From: Rhodospirillales bacterium | GTDB lineage: Bacteria; Pseudomonadota; Alphaproteobacteria; Reyranellales; Reyranellaceae | Length of the DNA: 37,624 nucleotides | Direction of reading: 5' to 3' | Assembly (NCBI GenBank): GCA_947466085.1 | Contig: CANIEC010000026.1 | Coordinates: 1 to 37,624 of the forward strand | In this document: positions 27,369-36,556 of the stretch, piece after piece | Layout of the letters: each line of letters begins with the position of its first letter | How positions within the stretch are numbered: the stretch's first letter is position 1 | Notes under the pieces: model-generated | What the model was told of the DNA's origin: nothing | What the model saw: only the letters and a program-made list of their open reading frames with translations | Database searches by the model: none | Made by a program: the position numbers and the translations under genes

Positions 27369-28237
27369 GAGCGCTTCGCCAGCAGGCCGGCGGGCCGGAT
27401 GAACATCATGACGATGAAGAAGGCGAAGGCCAGCACGTAGCCCCACTCGAGGTCGGAGAAGAGACCGCCGAGCGAGATGATCTCGGCGAACAGGAAGGCG
27501 GCCACGAAGCCGCCGACGAAGTTGCCGAGACCGCCCAGCACGCAGATCAGGAAGGTGATCGGCCCGAAGGACAGGCCGACGAAGGGATGGACGTCGTACT
27601 GCAGCACCAGCAGGCAGGCGGCGAGTCCGGCCAGTCCCCCGCCGAGCGCCGACGTGACGAGGTAGATCTTCTTCGTGTCGACGCCCATCAGCGCCATGAT
27701 CTGGCGGTCCTGGGCGATCGCGCGGATAGCCGTGCCGGTGTAGGTCCGGGTCATGAAGAGATAGACCGCGACCATGCCGATCAGCGCTGCGCCGAAGGCC
27801 AGCAGGCGCGCGTAGCTGAAGTGCATCTCGCCCAGCGCCAGGACCGGCAGGCGGATGCCGAGATTGCGGAAGTCGATGCCGAAGGCCACCGTGGCGAAGC
27901 TCTGCAGCACGAACAGCACGCCGCCGGTGGCGAGCAGCTGGTTGATCGGCGGCGCTCCCAGCAGCGGCTCGATCACCAGGAAGTGAAGGGCCGCCCCCAT
28001 GGCCGCAACCAGCAGGATGCAGATCGGCGCGGCGACCCAGTAGGGCAGGCCGTACACCGAGAACAGGTAGTACATGCCGTACATGCCGATCATCACCAGC
28101 TCGGCGTAGCAGATCCACGTGACGTCGATGACGCCGAAGATCAGGTTGAGGCCGAGTGCGAGCAGCGCCAGCACCCCGCCCAGCAGGATGCCGTTGACCA
28201 GCGCCTCGAGCAGGTAGATGTCGAAAATTTCCATCAT
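27365..28237 (-). CDS. livH: Branched-chain amino-acid-type ABC transporter permease LivH
   Basis: Inner-membrane permease of 290 residues with eight or so hydrophobic segments. NGILLGGVLALLALGLNLIFGVIDV is the family N-terminal signature, and IRAIAQDRQIMALMGVDTKKIYLVTSALGGGLAGLA is the coupling loop. GAGGTG stands 5 bases before ATG 28237 and sets the start; a longer GTG frame from 28264 lies in a palindromic element and is not needed. The gene is 306 bases from livF, and that gap holds two different palindromic elements (28252-28325 and 28348-28514), so translation or mRNA level of livH/livM may differ from that of the upstream genes. Confidence 0.93.
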   Translation of the reverse strand: MMEIFDIYLLEALVNGILLGGVLALLALGLNLIFGVIDVTWICYAELVMIGMYGMYYLFSVYGLPYWVAAPICILLVAAMGAALHFLVIEPLLGAPPINQLLATGGVLFVLQSFATVAFGIDFRNLGIRLPVLALGEMHFSYARLLAFGAALIGMVAVYLFMTRTYTGTAIRAIAQDRQIMALMGVDTKKIYLVTSALGGGLAGLAACLLVLQYDVHPFVGLSFGPITFLICVLGGLGNFVGGFVAAFLFAEIISLGGLFSDLEWGYVLAFAFFIVMMFIRPAGLLAKRS

Positions 28238-28251
28238 CGCGCCACCTCGCT

Positions 28252-28325
28252 GGGGGCGCGCCACTCCAGTGGCGCGATCTTCATTGGCGGCCCGTTATGA
28301 CGCGCGACTGGAGTCGCGCGCCCCC
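28252..28325. repeat. Nested palindromic element upstream of livH
   Basis: Two 25-bp arms (28252-28276 and 28301-28325) are inverted repeats of each other with two differences. Each arm is also a hairpin by itself: GCGCCACT-CC-AGTGGCGC on the left and GCGCGACT-GG-AGTCGCGC on the right. The two differing positions are paired, C/G in one arm and G/C in the other, so pairing is kept in both. It lies 3 bases upstream of the livH Shine-Dalgarno (28243-28248). It is a different family from the repeats at 636, 7237 and 28348. With copy 3 it fills the 306-bp gap between livF and livH, in which I see no gene. Confidence 0.85.
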
Positions 28326-28347
28326 GGCGTCCGACATGTCCGGGCCC

Positions 28348-28514
28348 AGAGTTTCTCCGATGTGGATTGAACCACCAGAGATCGGGATCGATCTCTTCCC
28401 CATTCAGATGGGGAAGTGCCCCGTCATACGGGGCGATGGGGTCATGGGCGTCGCAAAGTTTTTGACCCCTCCGTCGGCGCAAGACGCCGACACCTCCCCA
28501 TTTGAATGGGGAGG
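28348..28514. repeat. Structured palindromic intergenic repeat, copy 3
   Basis: About 167 bp between livF and livH. It has the left palindrome CTTCCCC ... GGGGAAG (28395-28416), hairpin GCCCCGT-CAT-ACGGGGC (28418-28434), a GGGGTCA/TGACCCC stem, hairpin GTCGGCG-CAAGA-CGCCGAC (28473-28491) and the right palindrome CCTCCCC ... GGGGAGG (28493-28514). The leading 47 bp (28348-28394) match copy 2. It begins 29 bases after the livF stop in the direction of transcription. Confidence 0.92.
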
Positions 28515-28543
28515 AAGGTGATTCTACTTCGCCCGGAAGAACC

Positions 28544-29248
<705 letters not shown>

Positions 29249-29262
29249 TGGTGCGAGCCCCG

Positions 29263-30036
29263 TCAGCGCGTGGCCGGACTGCCGCCCGCCGCGGCGGCGG
29301 CCGTGGCCTGGGTGGCGAGCGCGTCGGTGCCCAGATAGACCTCGATCACCCGGGGATCGTGCGACACTGCGCTCGGCAGGCCCTCAGAGATCTTCTCGCC
29401 GTGGTCCAGCACCATGACGCGATCCACGACCTTCATCAGGACGCCCATAATGTGCTCGACCCAGATGATGGTGATGCCGAGTTCGCTGCGGATCTTGCGC
29501 AGCATGTCGGCGGCCTGGTCCATCTCGGTCTCATCGAGGCCGCCCAGGCTCTCGTCGGCCAGCAGCAGCTTCGGCCCCGTCGCGATCGCCTTGGCCAGTT
29601 CCAGCTTCTTGAGACCTGCCGCTCCCAGCCCGTCGACGCTGGCGCCGCGATCGGACGGCAGGCCAACCATGGCGAGCGCACGCTCGGCCGCCTCCTCCGC
29701 CTTTATCAAGCTGTGGCTGCCCTGGCCGTAATAGCCCGCCAGGACAACGTTCTCGAAGATGCTCAGGCGGCGAAAGGGCCGCGGGATCTGGAAGGTCCGC
29801 CCGATGCCGCTGTTGATGATGCGGTGAGGCGGCAGGCCGGCGATCTCGGTGCCGGCGAACTTGATCGATCCCGCGCTGGGCGGGAACGTTCCCGACAGCA
29901 TGTTGAAGATCGTGCTCTTGCCCGAGCCGTTGGGGCCGATCAGGCCGAGAATCTCGCCCTGATCGACCTTGAACGACACGTTGTTCACGGCCGTGAAGCC
30001 GCCGAAACGCTTTACCAAACCCTCGACGACCAGCAC
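29263..30036 (-). CDS. livG: ABC transporter ATP-binding protein LivG
   Basis: ATPase of 257 residues. Walker A GPNGSGKST, GIGRTFQIPRPFRRLSI (the LivG-type Q-loop), Walker B LLLADESLGGLDE and the switch histidine in IWVEHIMG. An oddity is the signature motif: where LSxGQ is expected the protein has GLGAAGLKKLELAKA, a variant seen in some Liv-family ATPases but clearly different from the standard helix; Walker B also ends DES and not DEP. The GTG at 30036 was chosen because GAGGG lies upstream and it leaves the binding-protein stop (30066) outside; a longer frame would overlap that gene. Confidence 0.92.
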   Translation of the reverse strand: MLVVEGLVKRFGGFTAVNNVSFKVDQGEILGLIGPNGSGKSTIFNMLSGTFPPSAGSIKFAGTEIAGLPPHRIINSGIGRTFQIPRPFRRLSIFENVVLAGYYGQGSHSLIKAEEAAERALAMVGLPSDRGASVDGLGAAGLKKLELAKAIATGPKLLLADESLGGLDETEMDQAADMLRKIRSELGITIIWVEHIMGVLMKVVDRVMVLDHGEKISEGLPSAVSHDPRVIEVYLGTDALATQATAAAAAGGSPATR

Positions 30037-30065
30037 GGCACGCCCTCGTTCGTTGCGGCCGCGGC

Positions 30066-31379
30066 CTACTGGTTGCTGAAGCCCGAGGTCTTGGGCAGCG
30101 GCAGCACCGGCTCGCGCTGCTGCTGGCTCTTCGGCCACACCACGTACGACTTGTCGTCGACATACTGGATGATGACCGGGAAGGAGCGCTCGTTCTGGCC
30201 GGCGATCGACGAGCCCTCGCCCGCGAACTTCACGCCGAAGCCCAGCATCGTGCCGCCTTCCGGCAAGTCGACCTCGAGGGCGGCCTTGCGCAACGCGTCC
30301 GAACTGATCCCGCCGTGGTTCTTGATCGCGCGCGGCAGGACCTCGGTGAAGAAAACGTAGACGTTCGAGGCGGCGATGCCGACATGGGCCGAACGGATCG
30401 CCACGCCAGGACGGATCTTGTCGTATTCCTCACCGACCATCTTGATGACCGGCGGCAGCTTCGGGTTGAGACCCTCGGCCTTGGCCAGCCAGATCGAGAT
30501 CGGGTCGATGTTGAAGACATAGTTGACGTCGCTGCCCATGCCTTCCTTCAGCTTCTCGTAGACGCCGTACCCCGCGCCGTGACCGACCAGGGCGCCGAAC
30601 TTCAGACCCTGCTCGCGCGCCTGGCGGGCGAACAGCGTGATGTCGGGGTTGTAGCCGGTGTGGAAGATCACGTCGGGACGGGCACGCTTCAGCTTGGTCA
30701 CCAGCGACGACAGGTCGGGCGCGGTCGCCGAATAGCCTTCCTTCATGACGATATTGAAGCCGGCCTTCTTGGAGCCCGCCTCGTTGCCCTTGGCGACGTC
30801 GACGCCGTAGGAACCGTCCTCGTGGACGATGGCGACGCGCATGTCCTTCGGCTCCTTGCCGAACTTCGCCTTGGCGTTCTTCTCGATCATGTCGGCGGCC
30901 ATGAGGCCGAACTGCTGGCCGCTCGCCTGGGGTCGGAACACGTACTTCAGGTTCTTGTTCTCGACCACGCCCGTCGAAATGCAGGTGGTGATCCACATGA
31001 AGTTCTTGAGCTGCTCGACACGCGCCGCGACGGGAACGCATTGCGCCGAGGAGAAGAACCCCATTACGAGGTTGACCTTCTCCTGCTCGATCAGACGCAC
31101 CGCTTCGTTGATGGCGACGTCGGGCTTGCTCTGGGCGTCGGCGTAGACCGCCTCGATCTTGTAGCCCTCGACACCACCCTGCTTGATGAAGTTGTCGATC
31201 ATGATCTTGGCGCCGAGGTAGCCCAGCTCGGATCCGCCGCCGGCCAGCGGGCCGGTCAGATCGTAGACGACGCCGATCTTGATCTTCTTTTCCTGGGCCT
31301 GGGCGGAGACCGCCATGCCCAACGCCGCGACGGCGGCGACCGCCCCACCCAAGAAGCGGACAGCTCTACGCTTGAGCAT
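30066..31379 (-). CDS. Periplasmic amino-acid-type ABC binding protein (LivK-like)
   Basis: Type 1 periplasmic binding protein of 437 residues, first gene of the liv operon. The signal peptide is MLKRRAVRFLGGAVAAVAALGMAVSAQAQ. The fold is shown by IKIGVVYDLTGPLAGGGSELGYLGAKIMIDNFIKQGG, LIEQEKVNLVMGFFSSAQCVPVA and VAIVHEDGSYGVDVAKGNEAGSKKAGFNIV. ATG 31379 has GGGGGAA upstream. It is longer than E. coli LivK (about 370) and belongs to the wide Peripla_BP_6 group that also binds aromatic acids, amides or short-chain amino acids, so leucine is not certain. A strong promoter candidate lies at 31417-31445. Confidence 0.93.
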   Translation of the reverse strand: MLKRRAVRFLGGAVAAVAALGMAVSAQAQEKKIKIGVVYDLTGPLAGGGSELGYLGAKIMIDNFIKQGGVEGYKIEAVYADAQSKPDVAINEAVRLIEQEKVNLVMGFFSSAQCVPVAARVEQLKNFMWITTCISTGVVENKNLKYVFRPQASGQQFGLMAADMIEKNAKAKFGKEPKDMRVAIVHEDGSYGVDVAKGNEAGSKKAGFNIVMKEGYSATAPDLSSLVTKLKRARPDVIFHTGYNPDITLFARQAREQGLKFGALVGHGAGYGVYEKLKEGMGSDVNYVFNIDPISIWLAKAEGLNPKLPPVIKMVGEEYDKIRPGVAIRSAHVGIAASNVYVFFTEVLPRAIKNHGGISSDALRKAALEVDLPEGGTMLGFGVKFAGEGSSIAGQNERSFPVIIQYVDDKSYVVWPKSQQQREPVLPLPKTSGFSNQ

Positions 31380-31416
31380 AAATTTCCCCCATAGACTTCT
31401 AATATTCGTTGTCCCC

Positions 31417-31445
31417 ATCACAGGGGCCGCGGGAGGTTCTGTCAA
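31417..31445 (-). promoter_or_regulatory. Promoter of the liv operon
   Basis: On the minus strand a perfect -35 box TTGACA (31440-31445), a 17-base spacer and -10 TGTGAT (31417-31422), giving a start near 31410 and a leader of about 30 bases with GGGGGAA before the ATG. The -10 box is flanked by CCCC and GGGG (31413-31416 and 31423-31426), an inverted repeat that could be an operator or a short hairpin. Confidence 0.65.
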
Positions 31446-31455
31446 GCGTTTCGCG

Positions 31456-33408
31456 CTACCGGCCCTCTCCTGGTGTGAGAATCTCGAACATCATGCCCGC
31501 CGGTGGATCCATCATCGCGAACAGTGCACCGAGCTTCGGAATCTCACCTTCGAGCTTCAACGCACCGCTCGCCAGAGCGTCGGGAATGGTGAGCTTCCGC
31601 ATCACGATCTGGTCCATCGTGGCGCGCGTCGTCGTGACGGAGACGTCGGCGTTCGCCGCCGTTTCGCCCATGCGATGCGTGAGCGTGCAGTGCTTCAGCG
31701 TCAGCACCAGCGTCTCGTTGCGGTCGGTGAAGCGCCAGTTGACGACCAGCGACTGTCCGGCCGCCTTCTTCGCATCGAGGCGAATGGCCATCAGGTCGAA
31801 GAAGACATCGCTGGAAAGGCCGGCCAGCGTGTCGGCGCCCATGCCGGGCCGCACCGGCATCTGGAAGACGCCATGGCGCAGCTCCTGCGCACCGTAGAGG
31901 AAGGCGTTGCGCCACGTGGCGGACTCCGCCTGGTAACCCATCTGCTCCAGCGCATCGGCGCAGAGCGCACGGGCCTCCTTGTTGTCCGGCTCGGCGTAGA
32001 CGACCTCCTTCATGACCTGCGCCACCCAGCGGAACTCGCCCCTGGCGAAGTCGGCGCGCGCGCGCTCGATCACCGCCGTGGCGCCGCCCATGTATTCGAC
32101 GAACTTCCGCGCGGCCGGCGCCGGAGGCAGCGGGTTCAGGTTGCAGGGATTGGCGTCGTACCAGGACAGATAGCGTTGGTAGACGGCCTTCACATTGTGG
32201 CTGACCGAGCCGTAATAGCCGCGCACGGCCCAGCGTTCCGCGAGCCCCGGCGGCAGGTCGATAACCTCGGCGATCTCCGCCGGTCGCCAGCCGCGGTTCA
32301 TGTAGCGCAGCGTCTGGTCGTGGATGTGCTTGTAGAGGTCGCGCTGGGCCTCGAGATAATCGATGATCTTCGCACGATCCCAGGTCGGCCAGTGATGCTG
32401 GCCGATCAGCACCTTCGTCTTGGCGCCGTACATCGCGATGGCGTCGCCGATATACTTGGCCCAGATGCGCGGGTCGCGCGCCACCGCGCCTCGCAGCGGG
32501 ATGAAATTGTGCAGCAGCGGGCAGGCATTCTCGGCCATGTTGAGCACGCCGAGCTGCGGATAGAACATGTGCATCTCGGCCGGCGCCTCGGTCTCCGGCG
32601 CCAGCTGGAAGACGATCTCGATACCGTCGATCACATGCGTCTCGACCGGTTTCACGATCGATTGCGTCGGCGCGATCAGGCCGGGCGTGCCGCGCGCGAC
32701 GCTCTTGCCGAGACCGGCATCGACCTGCCCGCGCGCGCCGCGCGGCAGCATCGTGCCGAACTGGAACTGGGCGCGCCGCGACATCGGCGCCCCCGCCAGC
32801 ACGTTCTCGCCCGAGATGGCTTCCATGAATCCGGCCGGCGCGATCACCTTAACCTTGCCAGCCTTCACATCGACCTCGTCGACGATGCCGCGCACGCCGC
32901 CGTAGTGATCGATATGGCTGTGGGTGTAGATCACCGCGACCACGGGCTTTCGCGGCCGATGCGCGTAGTAGAGTTCGAGAGCCGCGCGCGCGACCTCCGC
33001 GGTGGTCAGCGGATCGATCAGGATGAGGCCACTGTCGCCCTCGATCACCGTCAGGTTGGCGATGTCGAAGCCGCGCAGCTGGTAGAGCCGGTCCGTGACC
33101 TTGAACAGCCCGTTGGCGAGGTTGAGGCGCGCCATGCGCCACAGGCTGGGATTGACCGTGTCGGGCGCCAGTTCCCCGTCGATGAAGGCATACTCGCCCA
33201 GGTTCCACAGGACCGTGCCACCGCCGGTGCGCACGATCCCCTCGGGCACGGTCGCGATCAGGCCTCGCTTCGCGGCCTCGAAGTCGGCCGTGTCGGCGAA
33301 GGGCAGCTGCGCTGCTATCGCCGCATTGGCGGCTTTGGTTGCAGGTTCGGCGTCGCGCGCGGCGTCGAGGTGGGAGGAAGGAACGGGAACGGCCGACGCG
33401 GACGCCAT
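31456..33408 (-). CDS. Alkyl sulfatase / metallo-beta-lactamase-fold hydrolase (SdsA1/BDS1 family)
   Basis: 650 residues. The zinc-binding motif THSHIDHYGG (His163, His165, Asp167, His168) is followed by the family segments EMHMFYPQLGVLNMAENACPLLHNFIPLRG and VLIGQHHWPTWDRAKIIDYLEAQRDLYKHIHDQTLRYMNRG. The alkylsulfatase dimerisation region includes ADALEQMGYQAESATWRNAFLYGAQEL, and the C-terminal 120 residues look like the SCP-2-type lipid-binding domain of this family. It would cleave primary alkyl sulfates such as dodecyl sulfate to alcohol and sulfate. There is no obvious signal peptide at the N-terminus (MASASAVPVP), so it may be cytoplasmic, unlike SdsA1. It is 5 bases after the Bug gene stop and so cotranscribed. 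Confidence 0.93.
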   Translation of the reverse strand: MASASAVPVPSSHLDAARDAEPATKAANAAIAAQLPFADTADFEAAKRGLIATVPEGIVRTGGGTVLWNLGEYAFIDGELAPDTVNPSLWRMARLNLANGLFKVTDRLYQLRGFDIANLTVIEGDSGLILIDPLTTAEVARAALELYYAHRPRKPVVAVIYTHSHIDHYGGVRGIVDEVDVKAGKVKVIAPAGFMEAISGENVLAGAPMSRRAQFQFGTMLPRGARGQVDAGLGKSVARGTPGLIAPTQSIVKPVETHVIDGIEIVFQLAPETEAPAEMHMFYPQLGVLNMAENACPLLHNFIPLRGAVARDPRIWAKYIGDAIAMYGAKTKVLIGQHHWPTWDRAKIIDYLEAQRDLYKHIHDQTLRYMNRGWRPAEIAEVIDLPPGLAERWAVRGYYGSVSHNVKAVYQRYLSWYDANPCNLNPLPPAPAARKFVEYMGGATAVIERARADFARGEFRWVAQVMKEVVYAEPDNKEARALCADALEQMGYQAESATWRNAFLYGAQELRHGVFQMPVRPGMGADTLAGLSSDVFFDLMAIRLDAKKAAGQSLVVNWRFTDRNETLVLTLKHCTLTHRMGETAANADVSVTTTRATMDQIVMRKLTIPDALASGALKLEGEIPKLGALFAMMDPPAGMMFEILTPGEGR

Positions 33409-33413
33409 GATTG

Positions 33414-34391
33414 CTAGCCCTCGACCTTGATGTTGTTTTCCCTGACGACCCTGGTCCAGCGTTCGGTCTCGAACTTGACCCGATCGACATAGGCCTGCGG
33501 CGTGCTGCCCGTCGTGAAGAACCCGAGTTCGGCGAACCGCTTCTTCACCGCCGGGTCCTTGAGCGTCTCGAGGCAGAGCGCGTTCAGCTTCTCGACGATC
33601 GGTGCCGGCAGGCCGGCCGGACCCACGAGGCCGAAGAAGGCCGCGCCCTCCAGGTCCTTCATGCCGAGTTCCGCCACGGTTGGCACGTCGGGGCAGACCG
33701 TCGAGCGCTCGGGCGACGCGACGGCGATGCCGGTCAGTCGGCCGGCCGCCACGTGCGTACCCGTGGGCAGCACCACGTCGATCATGATCGGCAGGTGGCC
33801 ACCCATCACGTCGCGCAAGGCATCGGCCGCGCCCTTGTAGCTGACGCTCTCGAGATTGAGCTTGTTGCGGGTACGGAAGAGTTCACCCCAGAGATGCGGC
33901 TGGTTGCCCATGCCCGAGGTGGCATAGCGCACGCGCTGCGGCTGTTTGTTCACGAATTCGGCGAACTCCGCGTAGTTCTTCGCCGGCAACGCCTTGCCGT
34001 CGATCGCCAGGAGATCAGGGATGTCGACCAGGGTCGAGATCATCTGGAAATCCTTGAGAGGATCGAACGGCTGCTTCATGCCCAGAGCGACGTTGGTCGC
34101 CATCGTCGCGGCGCCCAGCAGCAGCGTATTGCCGTCGGGCCTGGCCTTGGCCACCACAGCCATGCCGATGATGGTGTTGCCGCCGCCCTTGTTCTCGACG
34201 ATGACCTGCTGGCCGAGCATGCCCGACAGTTTCTCGGCGACGATGCGAGCGGCCGTGTCGGTCGAACCGCCAGCGACGTACGGGACCACCAGCCGGATCG
34301 GCTGGCTGGGCCAGGCCTGCGCCCGCACCGCGGAGGGACCGACGATCGTCCAGCCTGCGGCACCCGCCAGCACACCACGTCTCTTGAGCAT
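33414..34391 (-). CDS. Tripartite tricarboxylate transporter (Bug family) binding protein, no membrane partners
   Basis: Periplasmic binding protein of 325 residues. The signal peptide is MLKRRGVLAGAAGWTIVGPSAVRAQ. The typical Bug core is WPSQPIRLVVPYVAGGSTDTAARIVAEKLSGMLGQQVIVENKGGG, then IGMAVVAKARPDGNTLLLG and RYATSGMGNQPHLWGELF. Bug proteins bind carboxylates or amides. No TctA/TctB membrane genes are in the window, so it is an orphan. It lies 93 bases after the MFS gene, and that gap contains an inverted repeat (34438-34466). With GGTGGG before ATG 34391 it is translated from its own start and followed directly by the alkyl sulfatase. Confidence 0.93.
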   Translation of the reverse strand: MLKRRGVLAGAAGWTIVGPSAVRAQAWPSQPIRLVVPYVAGGSTDTAARIVAEKLSGMLGQQVIVENKGGGNTIIGMAVVAKARPDGNTLLLGAATMATNVALGMKQPFDPLKDFQMISTLVDIPDLLAIDGKALPAKNYAEFAEFVNKQPQRVRYATSGMGNQPHLWGELFRTRNKLNLESVSYKGAADALRDVMGGHLPIMIDVVLPTGTHVAAGRLTGIAVASPERSTVCPDVPTVAELGMKDLEGAAFFGLVGPAGLPAPIVEKLNALCLETLKDPAVKKRFAELGFFTTGSTPQAYVDRVKFETERWTRVVRENNIKVEG

Positions 34392-34437
34392 GATCCCACC
34401 TTCACTGTTTCATTTGGAGGCAGGATCGCAAACGCGT

Positions 34438-34466
34438 GACGGCCGCGCAATCGGCGCTCGGCCGTC
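34438..34466. other. Inverted repeat between MFS and Bug genes
   Basis: GACGGCCG (34438-34445) and CGGCCGTC (34459-34466) form an 8-bp perfect stem with a 13-base loop that can pair further with one bulge. There is no T-run on either side, so it is not a classic intrinsic terminator; it may slow transcription or mark a processing site between the genes. Confidence 0.55.
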
Positions 34467-34484
34467 CTTTGCAGGGAGGCGATG

Positions 34485-35678
34485 CTACTCGGCGGGCTTG
34501 GGCGCCGCCGAAGCCGCATGCACGTCGCGTTCGCTCGGCAGCATCGACAGAGCGAGGAACGAACAGAACGCCACCCCGGCCAGCACCGACAGCAGCACGG
34601 GGAAGCCCGCATCCTTCACCGCCGGGCCGATCAACGCCACCACGAAGGAGCTCACGCCGAAGCCGATCGCCAGGCGGACGCCGGTGACGCGGCTGCGCAT
34701 GCGGTCGTCGATGTAGCGCACGATCATCGCATCGGTGAACGGAATGGCGCCGAACACCAGCAGCATGAAGGCGATGGCCGTGAAGAACAGCGCCCAGCCC
34801 TCGACCTGCGAGGCGATCAGGAACAGCGGCACCTGCAGCAGCACGATCGGCAGGTAGATGTTCTTCAACGGGTAACGATCGATCATCTTGCCGACCACGA
34901 GCTGCGCCAGCGAAGCCAGCGCGAAGATGACGAACAGCATCGTGGCCAGCATCGCCGGATCCTGGGCGATGGCCTTGGCACGGTTGGCCAGAAGCTCGCC
35001 GTTTCCGTTGGTCGTGAAGTTGAAGACGATGCTGCCGGTCACCGCGGTGAAGGTCATGATCGCGAACACGCGCGCCATGACCGACGGCGGCAGGTCGAGC
35101 ATCTTGGCCTTGCGCTTGGCCGGCGCCTCTTCCTCGCGCGGCACCAGGACGACGAAGGCGACGGCGCAGACCAGGCAGATCACGCCGGGGATGATGAACG
35201 CCGCCTGCCAGCCGAAGCGCTGGGCGATGTAGACCGAGAGACCGGCGGCAATCGCGATGCCCATGTTGCCGGCGAGGCCGTTCACGCCGATCGTGAAACC
35301 GGGATTTTTGGCCTTCTGCACCAGCATCGGGATGCCGACCGGATGATAGATCGAGGCGAAGGCGCCCATCAGCGTGAGCGCCGCGCCGATCTGCCACTTG
35401 TTGGTACAGAGCGCGATGATCAGGGCCGAGACGCCCATGCCGACGAAGAAGATCACCATCATGATCCAGCGGCCCCAATGGTCGCCGAGACGGCCGCTGA
35501 CGATCGAGCCCGCCCCGAACATGAAGAGCGCGCCGTAGTTGAATGGTGTGAGTTCGGTCCACTCGACGCCCCAGACGCCGGCGATCACCCCCCAGGAATA
35601 GGCGAAGACCACGAGGATCCAGTGATCCATGGCATGGCCGATGTTCAGCAGGATCGAGGTGGGACTGCCGTGGCTCAT
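34485..35678 (-). CDS. Major facilitator superfamily transporter
   Basis: Inner-membrane carrier of 397 residues with about 12 hydrophobic segments. The MFS loop motif is seen as GSIVSGRLGDHWGRWIMM (GxxxGRLGDxxGR) after helix 2. A second similar loop occurs in the C-terminal half (VVGKMIDRYPLKNIYLPI). A FSR/YnfM-like or organic-acid carrier is possible; substrate not clear. GGAGG stands upstream of ATG 35678. It is divergent from an AraC regulator (71 bases), an arrangement like nimR/nimT in which the regulator controls the neighbouring MFS gene. Confidence 0.91.
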   Translation of the reverse strand: MSHGSPTSILLNIGHAMDHWILVVFAYSWGVIAGVWGVEWTELTPFNYGALFMFGAGSIVSGRLGDHWGRWIMMVIFFVGMGVSALIIALCTNKWQIGAALTLMGAFASIYHPVGIPMLVQKAKNPGFTIGVNGLAGNMGIAIAAGLSVYIAQRFGWQAAFIIPGVICLVCAVAFVVLVPREEEAPAKRKAKMLDLPPSVMARVFAIMTFTAVTGSIVFNFTTNGNGELLANRAKAIAQDPAMLATMLFVIFALASLAQLVVGKMIDRYPLKNIYLPIVLLQVPLFLIASQVEGWALFFTAIAFMLLVFGAIPFTDAMIVRYIDDRMRSRVTGVRLAIGFGVSSFVVALIGPAVKDAGFPVLLSVLAGVAFCSFLALSMLPSERDVHAASAAPKPAE

Positions 35679-35749
35679 CGTGTCGTTCCTCCAGGGAAGC
35701 CGAGACTAGGCTTGGTCCGCCTGTCTGGCTTGCGCTATGTTGCCAACAA

Positions 35750-36544
35750 ATGTCGCAAAAAAGCCAGGCCTCGCTGCGGTCGACCAACCCTGAGGACTAC
35801 CAGCAGGTGCCGCGGGCGGTTGCGGCCATGCCCAAGGACTTCCCCGACGGGTTCGAGATCGCGCCGCACCGTCATCGCCGCGCCCAGCTCATCTACGCGA
35901 CCGCGGGCACGATGCGCATTTCCACGGACCAGGCCGTCTGGGTGGTGCCGCCCCAGCGCGCCCTGTGGGTGCCGCCCGGTGTTCGCCACTCCATCGTGAT
36001 GTCCGGAGACGTGACCATGCGCACACTTTATCTGCGCCAGGATGCGGCCGCCGGCATGCCCGAGATGTGCCGCGTCCTCCATATATCTCCCCTGTTGCGG
36101 GAGTTGATCGTGCGCGCCACCGAACTGCCGATTCACTATGACGAGCGCGGCGCCGCCGGCCATGTCGTGGCGCTGATCCTCGACGAATTGCATCGCGAAC
36201 CCTCCCTGCCGCTGCACCTGCCGATGCCGCGCGACAAGCGCCTGCATCGGCTTTGTTCCGCGCTGCTTGCCCATCCGGGCGACCAGCGCACCCTGGAAGA
36301 ATGGGCGGGTTGGGCGAATGCGAGCGCCCGGACGCTGGCGCGGCTGTTCGTGACGGAGACCGGTTTCACCTTCGGCGCCTGGCGCCAGCAGGCACGTGTG
36401 CTCGAGGCCATGGGCCGATTGGGAGGCGGCCAGGCCGTGACCGAGGTCGCCCTCGAACTCGGATACGAAAGCGTGAGCGCCTTCAGCGCCATGTTCCGGC
36501 GCGCTTCGGGTGCTTCGCCCAGTGCCTACCGCCCACCGCGCTAA
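35750..36544 (+). CDS. AraC family transcriptional regulator (cupin plus HTH, NimR-like)
   Basis: 264 residues. The N-terminal cupin domain shows HRHRRAQLIYATAGTMRIST and WVVPPQRALWVPPGVRHSIVMSG, typical of the AraC subgroup with a metal-like or ligand-binding barrel. The C-terminal HTH region includes LEEWAGWANASARTLARLFVTETGFTFGAWRQQARVLEAMGRLGGGQAVTEVALELGYESVSAFSAMFRRASGASPSAYR, the full two-helix-turn-helix unit. It is divergent from the MFS/Bug/alkyl-sulfatase operon, so it probably controls it. ATG 35750 is close behind a weak -10 (TATGTT 35735-35740), so its leader may be very short. Confidence 0.93.
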   Translation: MSQKSQASLRSTNPEDYQQVPRAVAAMPKDFPDGFEIAPHRHRRAQLIYATAGTMRISTDQAVWVVPPQRALWVPPGVRHSIVMSGDVTMRTLYLRQDAAAGMPEMCRVLHISPLLRELIVRATELPIHYDERGAAGHVVALILDELHREPSLPLHLPMPRDKRLHRLCSALLAHPGDQRTLEEWAGWANASARTLARLFVTETGFTFGAWRQQARVLEAMGRLGGGQAVTEVALELGYESVSAFSAMFRRASGASPSAYRPPR

Positions 36545-36556
36545 GCCCCTCCGAGC

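Noticed and set aside
26397..28118. Apparent 573-residue LivM with an N-terminal extension
   Set aside because: The first part reads livH in another frame; the real livM begins at 27368 with an ATGA overlap.
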